Assembly: GCF_002860255.1 (NCBI RefSeq)
Contig: NZ_PGVE01000050.1
Location: 1-64,000 of the forward strand
Length of the DNA stretch: 64,000 nucleotides
From: Neobacillus cucumis
Lineage (GTDB): Bacteria; Bacillota; Bacilli; Bacillales; Cytobacillaceae
Direction: 5' to 3'
The stretch's first letter is position 1. The number at the start of each line of letters is the position of its first letter. The notes beneath the pieces were generated by a model, which saw only the letters and a program-made list of their open reading frames with translations, did no database searches and had not been told where the DNA came from. This document shows positions 8,768 through 17,184 of the stretch, piece after piece. The position numbers and the translations under genes are program-made.

Positions 8768-8783
8768 TGTGAGGATTTTCACA
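8768..8783. promoter_or_regulatory. perfect FNR box
   Basis: TGTGAGGATTTTCACA matches the Bacillus FNR consensus TGTGA-N6-TCACA at all ten fixed positions. Its centre is about 250 bases upstream of the radical SAM start and about 267 bases upstream of ybaK. On the minus strand a TTATAT/TATATA -10-like stretch at 8735-8741 follows at slightly more than the ideal distance, and this stretch is the MITE target site. Confidence 0.65.
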
Positions 8784-9042
8784 AGGGTTTATGCCAAGCT
8801 GGCTGGGCATCTGACCTTTCTCAGTGTTGTTATGGTATGTTCTTAAATTTAGTTTACTATAATAATGGTTTAATAGAGTGACAATCGGGTGACAGATTTT
8901 GGGTAATTATGTGTATAATATAGGACTTTTATCCTTAATGTAGAGGGACCAGATGACTGCTGATTTTCTCTTTATGTTGTTCGGAAATCTTAGATGATAT
9001 AATGGCGATAACGATAAGAAATAGGTTTAAAGGATGATGGCG

Positions 9043-9519
9043 ATGGCACAGATAAAAACAAATGCAATGCGGATACTTGATGCAAAAAAAGTAGACTATG
9101 AAATGCTTACATATGATAATAAAGACGGAAAAATTGACGGTATATCGGTTGCTGAAAAGATCGGGAAAAATCCTAAGGAAGTATATAAAACTCTCGTGGT
9201 ACAAGGGGCCAGGAAAAATATAGTTGTATTTGTTATTCCGGTTGCTGAGGAGCTAGATTTAAAAAAAGCAGCCAAAGCAGCTGGAGAAAAATCTGTCGAA
9301 ATGCTGCCAATGAAGGACATTCAAAAATGGACTGGGTATATCCGGGGAGGCTGCTCTCCGATTGGAATGAAAAAAGAGTATAGGACCTTCCTCGATGAAA
9401 GCAGCAGAAGTCTTGAGACAATAGTTGTCAGTGCCGGGAAAATTGGCGTTCAAATGGTCCTCACACCTGCTAACTTACTGGAAGTGACAAAGGCTGAATT
9501 CTACTCAGTGACAAAATAA
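9043..9519 (+). CDS. ybaK: Cys-tRNA(Pro)/Cys-tRNA(Cys) deacylase YbaK
   Basis: A 158-residue YbaK/EbsC-type editing protein that hydrolyses mischarged Cys-tRNA(Pro) in trans to prolyl-tRNA synthetase. Seen here are KTLVVQG, the conserved lysine-rich segment ELDLKKAAKAAGEKS and the GYIRGGCSPIGMKK motif of the family. Three in-frame ATGs lie at 9034, 9037 and 9043; 9043 is chosen because AAAGGA (9029-9034) is 8 bases before it and overlaps the first. Single gene. Confidence 0.9.
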   Translation: MAQIKTNAMRILDAKKVDYEMLTYDNKDGKIDGISVAEKIGKNPKEVYKTLVVQGARKNIVVFVIPVAEELDLKKAAKAAGEKSVEMLPMKDIQKWTGYIRGGCSPIGMKKEYRTFLDESSRSLETIVVSAGKIGVQMVLTPANLLEVTKAEFYSVTK

Positions 9520-9726
9520 CAGAAGGACTAACAATGAACCCGGGTAAATCATGTAAGATAAATTTTGCATAGGCACTCACCTAATAAACAAGAGAGCATA
9601 AGATAAGGTGAAAAGTGAAAGCAGCTGTCAAACGCGATAGTTCAACACTGTTTTTTTGATATCGCTTTCTAATGTGATACCTCTTATGACGGGACGCAAG
9701 TTGATTGTTAAAGGGAGTGTTAATAA

Positions 9727-10833
9727 GTGGCAGGAAAGATTAGAAATTATTTTGCCGGCGGTAATACTGCAAGAGGCTTTTATAGTCTTTACGATTCCAA
9801 TTTACAAGGATTAGACAGATTGTTTATTTTAAAAGGCGGTCCGGGGACAGGGAAATCCTCGCTGATGAAGAAAATTGGGCAAGAGTGGGTTGAAAAGGGA
9901 TATGACATCGAACTCTTACATTGTTCATCTGATAACAGCTCGGTCGATGGGGTGATCATTCCTGCATTAAAGGTTGGTCTTGTCGATGGTACGGCTCCGC
10001 ATGTCATTGAGCCGAAGGCACCGGGCGCAGTCGAGGAATATATTAACCTTGGTGAAGCGTGGAATTCCCGCGCCCTTCATGTCCAGAAAAATAAGATTCA
10101 GAAGCTGACAAACCAAATCAGTCATTCGTTTCAACATGCTTATGCAACATTTAAGGAAGCATTGGAAATTCATGATGATTGGGAAAAAATTTATATCAAC
10201 AGTATGAATTTTAAAAAGGCTGACCAATTAACGAATAAATTAATTGATTCTTTTTTTGGTAAAATGAAGTTAAATAAAACCCCGGATGTCCGTCATCGTT
10301 TCTTAGGAGCAGCCACGCCGCAAGGAGCTGTTGATTTTGTTCCGAATTTAACGGAAGAAATTCCGAAACGTTACTTTATCAAAGGGCGTCCAGGGTCCGG
10401 AAAATCAACTATGTTGAAAAAGCTGGCCGCTGCAGGGGAAGAGCGCGGCATGGATGTTGAAATTTATCATTGCGGTTTTGATCCGCACAGCTTGGATATG
10501 GTTATTTTCAGGGAACTGGGTGTCGCTATTTTTGATAGTACGGCGCCGCATGAATATTTTCCAAGCAGAGATGGCGATGAGATTATTGATATGTATGAGA
10601 TTTTGATTGAGCCTGGTACAGATGAGCTGTTTGCTGAATTTATCAGTAATATTGCTGAGAAATACAAAAACAAAATGAATGAAGCCACAAGTTACTTGGC
10701 TAAGGCCAAGTCCCTGCATGATGAGCTGGAAAAGATTTATGTAGCTGCAATGGATTTTTCCGTTGTGGAAAAAATTCAAGCACGTATTGCTGAGGAAATA
10801 AATGTTTTAGCGGGGAGTAAGGTTCAATTGTAA
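9727..10833 (+). CDS. double P-loop ATPase (PRK06851-like), function unknown
   Basis: A 368-residue protein made of two similar halves. Walker A motifs are GGPGTGKSS (residues 37-45) and GRPGSGKST (220-228). Each is followed by a matching segment (IELLHCSSDNSSVDGVIIP and VEIYHCGFDPHSLDMVIF) and by a TAPH motif, so the gene arose by internal duplication. GTG 9727 follows AAAGGGAG. The family is widespread in spore-forming Firmicutes and has no assigned role that I know of; a kinase or ATPase acting on nucleotides is only a guess. It has its own terminator. Confidence 0.75.
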   Translation: MAGKIRNYFAGGNTARGFYSLYDSNLQGLDRLFILKGGPGTGKSSLMKKIGQEWVEKGYDIELLHCSSDNSSVDGVIIPALKVGLVDGTAPHVIEPKAPGAVEEYINLGEAWNSRALHVQKNKIQKLTNQISHSFQHAYATFKEALEIHDDWEKIYINSMNFKKADQLTNKLIDSFFGKMKLNKTPDVRHRFLGAATPQGAVDFVPNLTEEIPKRYFIKGRPGSGKSTMLKKLAAAGEERGMDVEIYHCGFDPHSLDMVIFRELGVAIFDSTAPHEYFPSRDGDEIIDMYEILIEPGTDELFAEFISNIAEKYKNKMNEATSYLAKAKSLHDELEKIYVAAMDFSVVEKIQARIAEEINVLAGSKVQL

Positions 10834-10863
10834 AATGTCGGGGGAATTCCCCCGGCATTTTTA
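10833..10863. terminator. terminator between the double P-loop ATPase and the small minus-strand gene
   Basis: AATGTCGGGGG and CCCCCGGCATT form an 11-bp stem with one G-U pair, an AATT loop and a following T run. Converging genes on both sides may share it. Confidence 0.88.
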
Positions 10864-11016
10864 CTTATGTGGATTTGTTTTACTTTGCTGCCCTTTGTTC
10901 CGTTTATTACCTTTGCTGTTATCACCGCTGACAAACTCAGCTGCAAATTCAGCCTCTGCATGACCTGCTTGAGGTGAGTTTTGGTTTCGGCTGCCTTTAT
11001 TAAATTTCTTTGTCAT
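10861..11016 (-). CDS. 51-residue basic, Gly/Asn/Lys-rich protein, possibly a small spore protein
   Basis: Reading the minus strand from ATG 11016 gives 51 codons to TAA at 10861. The protein starts MTKKFNKGSRNQN, has the acidic centre HAEAEFAAEFVSGD and ends in a lysine-rich NKGQQSKTNPHK tail. AAAAGGGGGG stands about 8 bases before the start. An E-F-A-x-E core with a basic, glutamine/asparagine-rich tail recalls minor small acid-soluble spore proteins (gamma type or SspO), but I do not recognise the exact family. It ends at the shared terminator, which supports a real gene. Confidence 0.6.
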   Translation of the reverse strand: MTKKFNKGSRNQNSPQAGHAEAEFAAEFVSGDNSKGNKRNKGQQSKTNPHK

Positions 11017-11132
11017 CTATGTATCCCCCCTTTTGATAGGATTAGTGTGTGTGATTGGATCATGGGTTTATCCAAATAAAATAAAGGAGAAATTGGGAAA
11101 TAGTAGAACTATAAGTGGATATGGAGGAGAGG

Positions 11133-11810
11133 ATGATACGGGTGTGGACAAGGATTGCCTTATTATCAAGGATGTTTGAGGATCACCGCAATACCGCTAA
11201 TGCTGAACCAATGCAGAATTATATGAAAGGCCATTTTCTTTTCCTAGGAATAAAATCTCCTTTGCGCAAAGAAATAGAAAAACAATTTTTTAAGGAAACC
11301 GGAATTTTAAATGAGCCTTTTGACAAAGAATTTATAGAGGGACTTTGGAATTTGGAAGAAAGAGAATATCAGTATACAGCCTTAACCTATATGGAAAAGT
11401 CGCTGAAGAAGCTGCATAAAAGTGATCTGCCTTTTATGGAATGGCTGATTACAACGAAATCGTGGTGGGACACGGTTGATGCCATTGCTCCTAAACCAGT
11501 AGGGAAAATTGCCGTAAGATTCCCAGAGGTCATCGAGGAAACGATTGATGGCTGGTCAGTTCATGAGAATATGTGGCTGCGGAGGGCGGCCATTCTTTTT
11601 CAACTAAAATATAAAGAAAAAACAATGGAAGAACGGCTTTATCGGTACATAATGGAAAATGCGTTAAGTAAGGAATTTTTTATTCAAAAAGCTATTGGGT
11701 GGGCGTTAAGGGAATATTCTAAAACGAATCCTGCTTCTGTAAAACAATTCATTGACGGCCAAAGATTAGCTCCCTTAAGTGTTCGAGAGGGCAGCAAGTA
11801 TTTGTATTGA
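11133..11810 (+). CDS. AlkD-like DNA alkylation repair glycosylase
   Basis: A 225-residue all-helical HEAT-repeat protein of the AlkD family, which removes 3-methyl- and 7-methylpurines from DNA. Typical segments are FLGIKSPLRKEIEKQ, REYQYTALTYM, TTKSWWDTVDAIAPKPVG (with the W-D residues used to bind the lesion) and FIQKAIGWALREYSK. The ORF opens at GTG 11115, but ATG 11133 is preferred because GGAGGAG lies just before it. Single gene with no DNA repair neighbours. Confidence 0.85.
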   Translation: MIRVWTRIALLSRMFEDHRNTANAEPMQNYMKGHFLFLGIKSPLRKEIEKQFFKETGILNEPFDKEFIEGLWNLEEREYQYTALTYMEKSLKKLHKSDLPFMEWLITTKSWWDTVDAIAPKPVGKIAVRFPEVIEETIDGWSVHENMWLRRAAILFQLKYKEKTMEERLYRYIMENALSKEFFIQKAIGWALREYSKTNPASVKQFIDGQRLAPLSVREGSKYLY

Positions 11811-11920
11811 GCAAACCGCGTTATTGTTTAGGCCAATCATGTTAGAATGGCACTAACGCAAAAAAAGTGTTGGTGCCTGTTGGGTGCTAAACCACAGTAA
11901 AAACGGAAAAGGTGAACAGC

Positions 11921-12775
11921 ATGATTAAATGTATTGCATCAGACATGGATGGAACATTATTAAATTCAATGCAGCAGATTAGCGAAGAAAATAAACGGGC
12001 TATTTTAAAAGCACAGGCAGAAGGCATTGAGTTTGTGGTAGCTACCGGAAGATCCTATCAGGAGGCTACCTATGTGTTATCAGAGGCCGGCTTAACATGT
12101 CCTGTCATTTGTGTGAATGGAGCAGAGGTCCGCTCGAAGGAGGGCGAAGTACTCTCTTCTACTCCAATCAGTAAATCCCTTGCAAGAGAGGTTGCGGCTA
12201 AATTAAGTGAACATGATGTCTATTACGAGATCTATACAGATAAGGGTGCATACACGATCGATCCGGATAAAGCGGTTTCTATTTTAGTTGACATTGTTGT
12301 CAGCGCCAATCCTGAGGTGGATCCTGAGGAGATTAGATCCGCTGCAGGTGCAAGAATCCGTGATGGCTTGATTCATCAAATTGAGGATTACGAGCTTCTT
12401 TTCTCCGATGAAAATTTTCTGATTTATAAAGTCTTAGCCTTTTGTTTTGATCGGAATAAACTTCAGGCGGCTGGGGAAGATCTTAAAGATTTCACGGAAT
12501 TGGATATTACCTCATCGGGTCATGAAAATCTTGAAATAACCAATAAACATGCGCAAAAGGGTCTGGCTCTAGAGGCGTTCGTGAAGGAGAAAGGAATTGA
12601 CTTGGCTGAGACCATGGCTATCGGCGATAATTTGAATGATGTTTCCATGTTCGAGAGAGCCGGCAGGTCCGTGGCAATGGGAAATGCCAGCTATGAAATT
12701 AAGGCGCTGTGTGATGTAATGACGGCAGCCAATGATGAACATGGAGTGGCTCAGGCAATTCTTGAGGTTTTATAG
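11921..12775 (+). CDS. Cof-type HAD-superfamily phosphatase
   Basis: A 284-residue cytoplasmic HAD hydrolase. The start IKCIASDMDGTLLNS holds the nucleophile motif DxDGT, motif II is VVATGRS, and the C-terminal Mg-binding motif is AIGDNLNDVSMFERAG, followed by VAMGNAS. This is the IIB (Cof) subfamily, to which B. subtilis YwpJ, YkrA and YitU belong; substrates are sugar phosphates, FMN or similar, and cannot be fixed here. ATG 11921 is favoured over GTG 11912 because GGAAAAGG immediately precedes it. Confidence 0.85.
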   Translation: MIKCIASDMDGTLLNSMQQISEENKRAILKAQAEGIEFVVATGRSYQEATYVLSEAGLTCPVICVNGAEVRSKEGEVLSSTPISKSLAREVAAKLSEHDVYYEIYTDKGAYTIDPDKAVSILVDIVVSANPEVDPEEIRSAAGARIRDGLIHQIEDYELLFSDENFLIYKVLAFCFDRNKLQAAGEDLKDFTELDITSSGHENLEITNKHAQKGLALEAFVKEKGIDLAETMAIGDNLNDVSMFERAGRSVAMGNASYEIKALCDVMTAANDEHGVAQAILEVL

Positions 12776-12802
12776 AAAAGATCAACCGATTAAAGAAGCA
12801 GC

Positions 12803-12839
12803 GTGAGCCGGAGAAGGATGACCCCTCACGCCGGCTCAC
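12803..12839. terminator. hairpin between converging genes
   Basis: GTGAGCCGG (12803-12811) pairs perfectly with CCGGCTCAC (12831-12839). No strong T run follows, so termination is possible but not sure. Confidence 0.45.
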
Positions 12840-12852
12840 TTGTGCAACTCGC

Positions 12853-13758
12853 CTAAAGAATCTCTATCTCCAATGTGCTGACTTGTGAGACGAGTAATTC
12901 TTCATACTCCGTTTGGGCTTGGTAGTAGAGTTCCTGCTGGCCGGCATGAGGGTTTTCTTTTTTGACCTTTTCTAAAAGATCCTTTTGTACCTTCTGGGTG
13001 AGGACAATCAGCTTGGACTGCTTTTTTTGGGCATCCCAAAACCTATCTTCACCAAACCCGCTGATTAACTCTTTTACTCCGTTATACCCGTCATATTGCT
13101 CGCGCACCTTATTAACGGCTGTATCAATCTCTGCATCTGTGGCCTTATGACCTTTTTCATTGGCGAGCATGGCCATGGAACGAAGACGGATGATTTGCGT
13201 TAATAATTGATTTTTATCATCACTGACCTTTTCCTGTGATTCCAAGTAGGCCAGCTCTTCTTCTAATTGCTTGCCGCTGTACTTGGCTTTAGCCGCCTCA
13301 CGGTTCATCGCCAGCTGCAGCTGATTCATCAGTTTATAAAAGGTAATATCCTCCTCTGTAATCCATTCTCCATTCATTTTTGCAATACCTTTAGGTTTTG
13401 ACACATTTAGATTAATGACTTTCTCGGTCTTTTTTCCATCCTGTTCGATAGTAAACGCTGCTTCATATTTACCTGCCATAGGGAGGGCCACTTTCCCGGA
13501 GTAGGTGCCCTCCTGGCCTTCAGCTAATTCCACATCATATGTTCCATGGTCCATATTGGACATCATGAATTCAACGGAAACCTTTAGATTCTTAATCGCT
13601 TTTTTATTTTCCATTACCTTTACTTCAAAGGGCAGCTTAGAATCTTTTTGAGAATAAAGCTCTTTTGTTAATTTCACCGTATAATCAGGAGAAGTAATGC
13701 AGCCCGCAAGCGTCGCAATCAATAGGAACGTAAAGAATAATAATCCTCGCTTTCTCAT
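12853..13758 (-). CDS. nos-operon lipoprotein with YtkA-like and chaperone-like domains
   Basis: A 301-residue lipoprotein with lipobox LAGC (Cys20). Residues about 25-125 resemble a YtkA/FixH-type domain, with the methionine/histidine-rich EFMMSNMDHGTYDV that could bind copper. Residues about 130-300 are helical (ITEEDITFYKLMNQ and later) and recall the N-terminal helical region of SurA/PrsA-type foldases. Its ATG overlaps the nosF stop, so it is the last gene of the nos operon. By position it takes the place of NosL, the copper carrier for NosZ, but lacks NosL sequence features; a role in copper delivery or NosZ folding is inferred. Confidence 0.6.
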   Translation of the reverse strand: MRKRGLLFFTFLLIATLAGCITSPDYTVKLTKELYSQKDSKLPFEVKVMENKKAIKNLKVSVEFMMSNMDHGTYDVELAEGQEGTYSGKVALPMAGKYEAAFTIEQDGKKTEKVINLNVSKPKGIAKMNGEWITEEDITFYKLMNQLQLAMNREAAKAKYSGKQLEEELAYLESQEKVSDDKNQLLTQIIRLRSMAMLANEKGHKATDAEIDTAVNKVREQYDGYNGVKELISGFGEDRFWDAQKKQSKLIVLTQKVQKDLLEKVKKENPHAGQQELYYQAQTEYEELLVSQVSTLEIEIL

Positions 13759-14432
13759 GACTCCATTCCCCCTAAATGATGTGTGACTAAAAACTCATCA
13801 ACTGTAAATTTTTCCATTTTCCCATCCTGTAAATAAACGACATGCGAACAAACGTGTTTAATTTCATCCATGTGGTGGGAGGAAAGCAGGATGGTTTTAT
13901 CCTGAAGTGATTTCAGTATTTCTAAAATTTCCTTTCTTCCCATCGGGTCAATTCCGCTTGTTGGTTCATCTAAAATTAGAATGGAAGAGTCCTGATATAG
14001 CGTAATCGCAAGTCCAAGACGCTGCAGCATACCCTTTGAATACTTCTTTACTTGTATAGCTCGGTCATTCCACAGACGCACGGATTTCAATACTTGCTCC
14101 ATCCGTTCCATGTCAGCTTCCTTCGACACTGCCTCAGCAAAGAAGGCCATATTTTCAAGGCCTGTCAGCATCGGATAAAGCATGAATTTTTCCGGCAGAT
14201 ACGCAATTGTACGCTTCCACTCATCATTTTTTCTTTTGACTTCAATCCCATTTATGGAAATAGCTCCTTGTTTGACAGGCAGTAAGCCTAAAAGACTATG
14301 AAGGAACGTGGATTTCCCGGCCCCATTTCGTCCGACAAGTGCACAAATTTCATTTTTATGAATGGTTATTGTGACAGAGTCTAACACCGTTTTCTTTCCA
14401 AAGGATTGATTTAAATTTGTTACCTTAATCAT
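13755..14432 (-). CDS. nosF: ABC transporter ATPase NosF
   Basis: A 225-residue ATPase with Walker A GRNGAGKST, signature YSKGMLQRLGLA and Walker B ILILDEPTSGIDP. With NosY and NosD it forms the transporter needed to build the CuZ centre of N2O reductase. ATG 14432 overlaps the nosY stop (ATGA) and has AAGGAGG before it; a longer in-frame opening at 14531 would run through nosY and is rejected. Confidence 0.85.
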   Translation of the reverse strand: MIKVTNLNQSFGKKTVLDSVTITIHKNEICALVGRNGAGKSTFLHSLLGLLPVKQGAISINGIEVKRKNDEWKRTIAYLPEKFMLYPMLTGLENMAFFAEAVSKEADMERMEQVLKSVRLWNDRAIQVKKYSKGMLQRLGLAITLYQDSSILILDEPTSGIDPMGRKEILEILKSLQDKTILLSSHHMDEIKHVCSHVVYLQDGKMEKFTVDEFLVTHHLGGMES

Positions 14433-15226
14433 TCGTAGCCCTCCTTGCGGTTGAATAATATCGCTGTGCCAAATGAAAAAGTCAGCCAGAATAGCAAATT
14501 CCCAAGTAAAAAGACCACCGGCTGCGTCCACATAAAGGCTTGCAAGAGCCTTGACATATGACCAAAAGAGTACACGCCTATCCCCGTTTCAAGGTACATT
14601 CTTACCGCTTGGAGCGGGTTTAAAAAGTAAGCCGAAGAAAATAGTTTCACATTTTCATAGGTAACATCCGGCAAAAATGACAACAGGATAAAATCATGTA
14701 AGAAAAAAAAGTAAAACCAGACAAAAATCGTATAGCCGAGAATCTGCATCCGTGACCTGCTAAAGCTTCCAATGGCTGCACCCATTTGCAGGAATACTAG
14801 CACCATGACAACGATCGTAATCACAAAGATCAGATAGCTTTTCAAATCGAGTTGGAAATTAAATTTTAATAGTAATAGATAGAGAAATAACCATAGACCA
14901 AGCGGGATCAACAAGACGGTATAGAGACCAAGGCTTTTTTTGAACAAAAAGCCAGCATAATGATCCTTCTTCGTTAACAGCATAATTAACGTTTTTTGTT
15001 CCTTTTCTTGAAAAATCGAAAAGGCGCCAATGAACAGGCAAAGAATCGGGATAAAATAGATAATACTATCAAATAAATTGAGTAAGAGAACATAAAACCC
15101 TTTATCAAATGAAAGGACCGAGGAACGGAACAAAATACTGATTGAAATGAGAACGATGATACTTAAAGAGAACCAAAGCCCTTTCCCTCTTATGTTTTCC
15201 TTCCATTCCTTCCAAATGTAATGCAT
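14429..15226 (-). CDS. nosY: ABC transporter permease NosY
   Basis: A 265-residue membrane protein with about six hydrophobic segments (for example FSLSIIVLISISILF, FIPILCLFIGAFSIFQEKEQKT, VVFLLGNLLFWLTFSFG). The FQEKEQKTL motif after helix 2 is common to ABC-2 permeases. It is the membrane partner of NosF. Its first codons overlap the end of nosD by 37 bases and its stop overlaps the nosF start. Confidence 0.82.
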   Translation of the reverse strand: MHYIWKEWKENIRGKGLWFSLSIIVLISISILFRSSVLSFDKGFYVLLLNLFDSIIYFIPILCLFIGAFSIFQEKEQKTLIMLLTKKDHYAGFLFKKSLGLYTVLLIPLGLWLFLYLLLLKFNFQLDLKSYLIFVITIVVMVLVFLQMGAAIGSFSRSRMQILGYTIFVWFYFFFLHDFILLSFLPDVTYENVKLFSSAYFLNPLQAVRMYLETGIGVYSFGHMSRLLQAFMWTQPVVFLLGNLLFWLTFSFGTAILFNRKEGYE

Positions 15227-16530
15227 AGTAGATGTCTCCCTTTTAATAAAATCAATAGGACAAACAGGCCTAAACTAATAAACAAAGTAACAGGATGGCT
15301 GCCTTTTTTTGCTGCTAACGGATAGGAATCTTTGAACATGATTTCATCATTTTTCAGTGAACTATTAATCTTTTCATAGATTTTTATGGCCGGACTTTTT
15401 AAGAACAAGCTGGTTAATTCTTGGCCCTCAATCAATTGATGGAGGGAAGAATGATAGGTAATGGCGAAATCGCCAATCCCGTTTTGATTTAAGTCGGTAA
15501 GCGGAAAAGCGGAGCCCCAGTCATTTCCTTTGCCATCCCTGCTCCAGGCATTGTTTTCGCCGGTACCGCCTAAGGTAACAGCAGGAATCCTGTTTTCAGA
15601 AATGTGGTTAAGTGTAAAGGTTTGGTCACTCGAACTAGCCCACAGTTCCACTCCAATTTGATTTTGCATAATGCGGTTGCCCTTGATGGTGTTACGAGTA
15701 GACTGATCGATGTACAATCCCCGCTGGTTCATGTAAAACGTATTATTGGCTATATAATTATCGTTAGCTTGTAAAAGTAACAGGCCAAACGATTGGTTTC
15801 CGTAGTTAACAATAAACTGATTACCAACAAGCTTCAGGTGATTCGAGTTCATGATGGCTGCGCCGCCGGTGTTCATAGTAAAAACATTTTTCATAAAAAG
15901 ATTTCCATCAGAATACATGTAATGCAGTCCATATCGAGTGTTACTAATCTTATTCCGGTAGCTGTGGTTGTTGTTTGCATAGTCAAAGAACATCCCGTCG
16001 CGGGTGCCTTCAATAGTGTTATTTTCTAGCAGGTTATTATTGGCGTAATACACATGGATGCCATTTCCCTGAGAAGCAATTTCACCTTTCCCCAGGCCTG
16101 TAATATGGTTAAATCGAATGATATTATGGTGCGCCTGGCTTAAATAAATGCCGTGAAAAGAATGGCGGATGGTGACATGTTCAACCAAGTTATCGTTTGT
16201 ATAAATCTTTATTGCCGCAAATTCTTCGGAAGAGTTCCGGTTCATGCTGCTATGGGTAACCGTAAGTCCACTGATCTTCACATCAGGTGCTTTAATTGAG
16301 ATCACGTTACCTGTTCCGTCGCCTTTAATCACGGTTTTTTTGGACCCTATAATGGTCATGCTTTTATTAATGATGATGTTGCCTGCATAGGTTTTATTTT
16401 CAAGCTTCAATACCGCCCCCTCTTTCAAGCTGTCAATGATCGCCTGCAGGTTTTCGGCTGCCATATATTTTTCTGGTTTTAACAGGATAAAAAGAGAAAA
16501 AACAAGAAGAAAGAGCGTGAACTTTTTCAT
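15190..16530 (-). CDS. nosD: NosD, beta-helix copper-site maturation protein
   Basis: A 446-residue exported protein. A signal peptide (MKKFTLFLLVFSLFILL) precedes repeated beta-helix turns of the CASH/NosD type (NNLLENNTIEGT, NHSYRNKISNTRYG, NDNYIANNTFYMNQRG), and a C-terminal membrane anchor (LFISLGLFVLLILL) follows. NosD works with NosFY in CuZ assembly outside the membrane. ATG 16530 shares its A with the stop of the preceding gene (TAATG), a coupled start; the longer opening at 16548 is less likely. Confidence 0.88.
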   Translation of the reverse strand: MKKFTLFLLVFSLFILLKPEKYMAAENLQAIIDSLKEGAVLKLENKTYAGNIIINKSMTIIGSKKTVIKGDGTGNVISIKAPDVKISGLTVTHSSMNRNSSEEFAAIKIYTNDNLVEHVTIRHSFHGIYLSQAHHNIIRFNHITGLGKGEIASQGNGIHVYYANNNLLENNTIEGTRDGMFFDYANNNHSYRNKISNTRYGLHYMYSDGNLFMKNVFTMNTGGAAIMNSNHLKLVGNQFIVNYGNQSFGLLLLQANDNYIANNTFYMNQRGLYIDQSTRNTIKGNRIMQNQIGVELWASSSDQTFTLNHISENRIPAVTLGGTGENNAWSRDGKGNDWGSAFPLTDLNQNGIGDFAITYHSSLHQLIEGQELTSLFLKSPAIKIYEKINSSLKNDEIMFKDSYPLAAKKGSHPVTLFISLGLFVLLILLKGRHLLCITFGRNGRKT

Positions 16531-17108
16531 TATTTTCGATCCTTCCACAACGGAATGAGCAACAGTAGAAACGCGGCAATCAGAAGATAGGCTCCGGTGC
16601 CAAGAACACTGTTGGTTACAAAGTTTGCGACGGTATTATGGCCAATAATCGGAGGTACAAAGGGGTCAATCTTGATTGGTGCCGTTGGACTTAAATTGGT
16701 CCCGAAATCATGAAGGGCTTTTCTCAAATCAAGAACACCGAGGATACCGCCGATTGTCATGAGGCCGATTAGTCCATACAGTACTGATTTTTTTCTAAGG
16801 ACTGCTGTTAATAGAGTGAGCGCTGCTAATCCACCCACGAGATAGGTCAAATAGGTTAATTCTGGAAAGGTCTCTTCGCTGAAATTATCCATCCCGATGT
16901 AATGATTTAGACCATTGACGATGTCAATTTGTCCATCAAGCTTGTTTGGATAAACAATAATATTGAGACCTTCTGGATATTGTGGTGCAAAGAAAATCAT
17001 TTTCCACCAAGGAAAAAATAGAGACATAACAATGAAAGCAGCTGATAGTACGATAAGTAATGAGCTAAAAATGGATAACTTTTTCCCTCTAACATTCAAG
17101 TTAATCAC
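16530..17108 (-). CDS. NosB-like integral membrane protein
   Basis: A 192-residue protein with about four membrane segments (near residues 13-33, 86-103, 108-125, 165-187) and a conserved-looking outside loop FFPWWKMIFFAPQYPEGLNIIVY. Clade II nos clusters carry a membrane protein of unknown role, often called NosB, directly after nosZ, and this gene takes that position. Function unknown; perhaps electron transfer or NosZ assembly. Coupled to nosD. Confidence 0.65.
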   Translation of the reverse strand: MINLNVRGKKLSIFSSLLIVLSAAFIVMSLFFPWWKMIFFAPQYPEGLNIIVYPNKLDGQIDIVNGLNHYIGMDNFSEETFPELTYLTYLVGGLAALTLLTAVLRKKSVLYGLIGLMTIGGILGVLDLRKALHDFGTNLSPTAPIKIDPFVPPIIGHNTVANFVTNSVLGTGAYLLIAAFLLLLIPLWKDRK

Positions 17109-17130
17109 GACCTTATCGAATGGTTATGGC

Positions 17131-17161
17131 GGCGGGGATCATTGAAAGAGGAGTCCCCGCC
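17131..17161 (-). terminator. hairpin between nosZ and the nosB-like gene
   Basis: GGCGGGGA (17131-17138) and TCCCCGCC (17154-17161) form a perfect 8-bp GC stem just after nosZ with no T run. It may stabilise the nosZ message or reduce read-through into the maturation genes. Confidence 0.55.
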
Positions 17162-17184
17162 AATTCTTATGAACATAATATCGA

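Larger units (their letters stand above)
8526..9042. other. divergent intergenic region holding a MITE and an FNR box
   Basis: No gene is seen here. It contains the MITE at 8571-8732 with its target duplications, a perfect FNR palindrome at 8768-8783, and TATAAT hexamers at 8914-8919 and 8998-9003 that may serve ybaK. Confidence 0.7.

Noticed and set aside
14432..14531. Longer nosF starting at 14531.
   Set aside because: The extra 33 residues lie within nosY and lack family similarity; ATG 14432 has AAGGAGG and a classic ATGA overlap.
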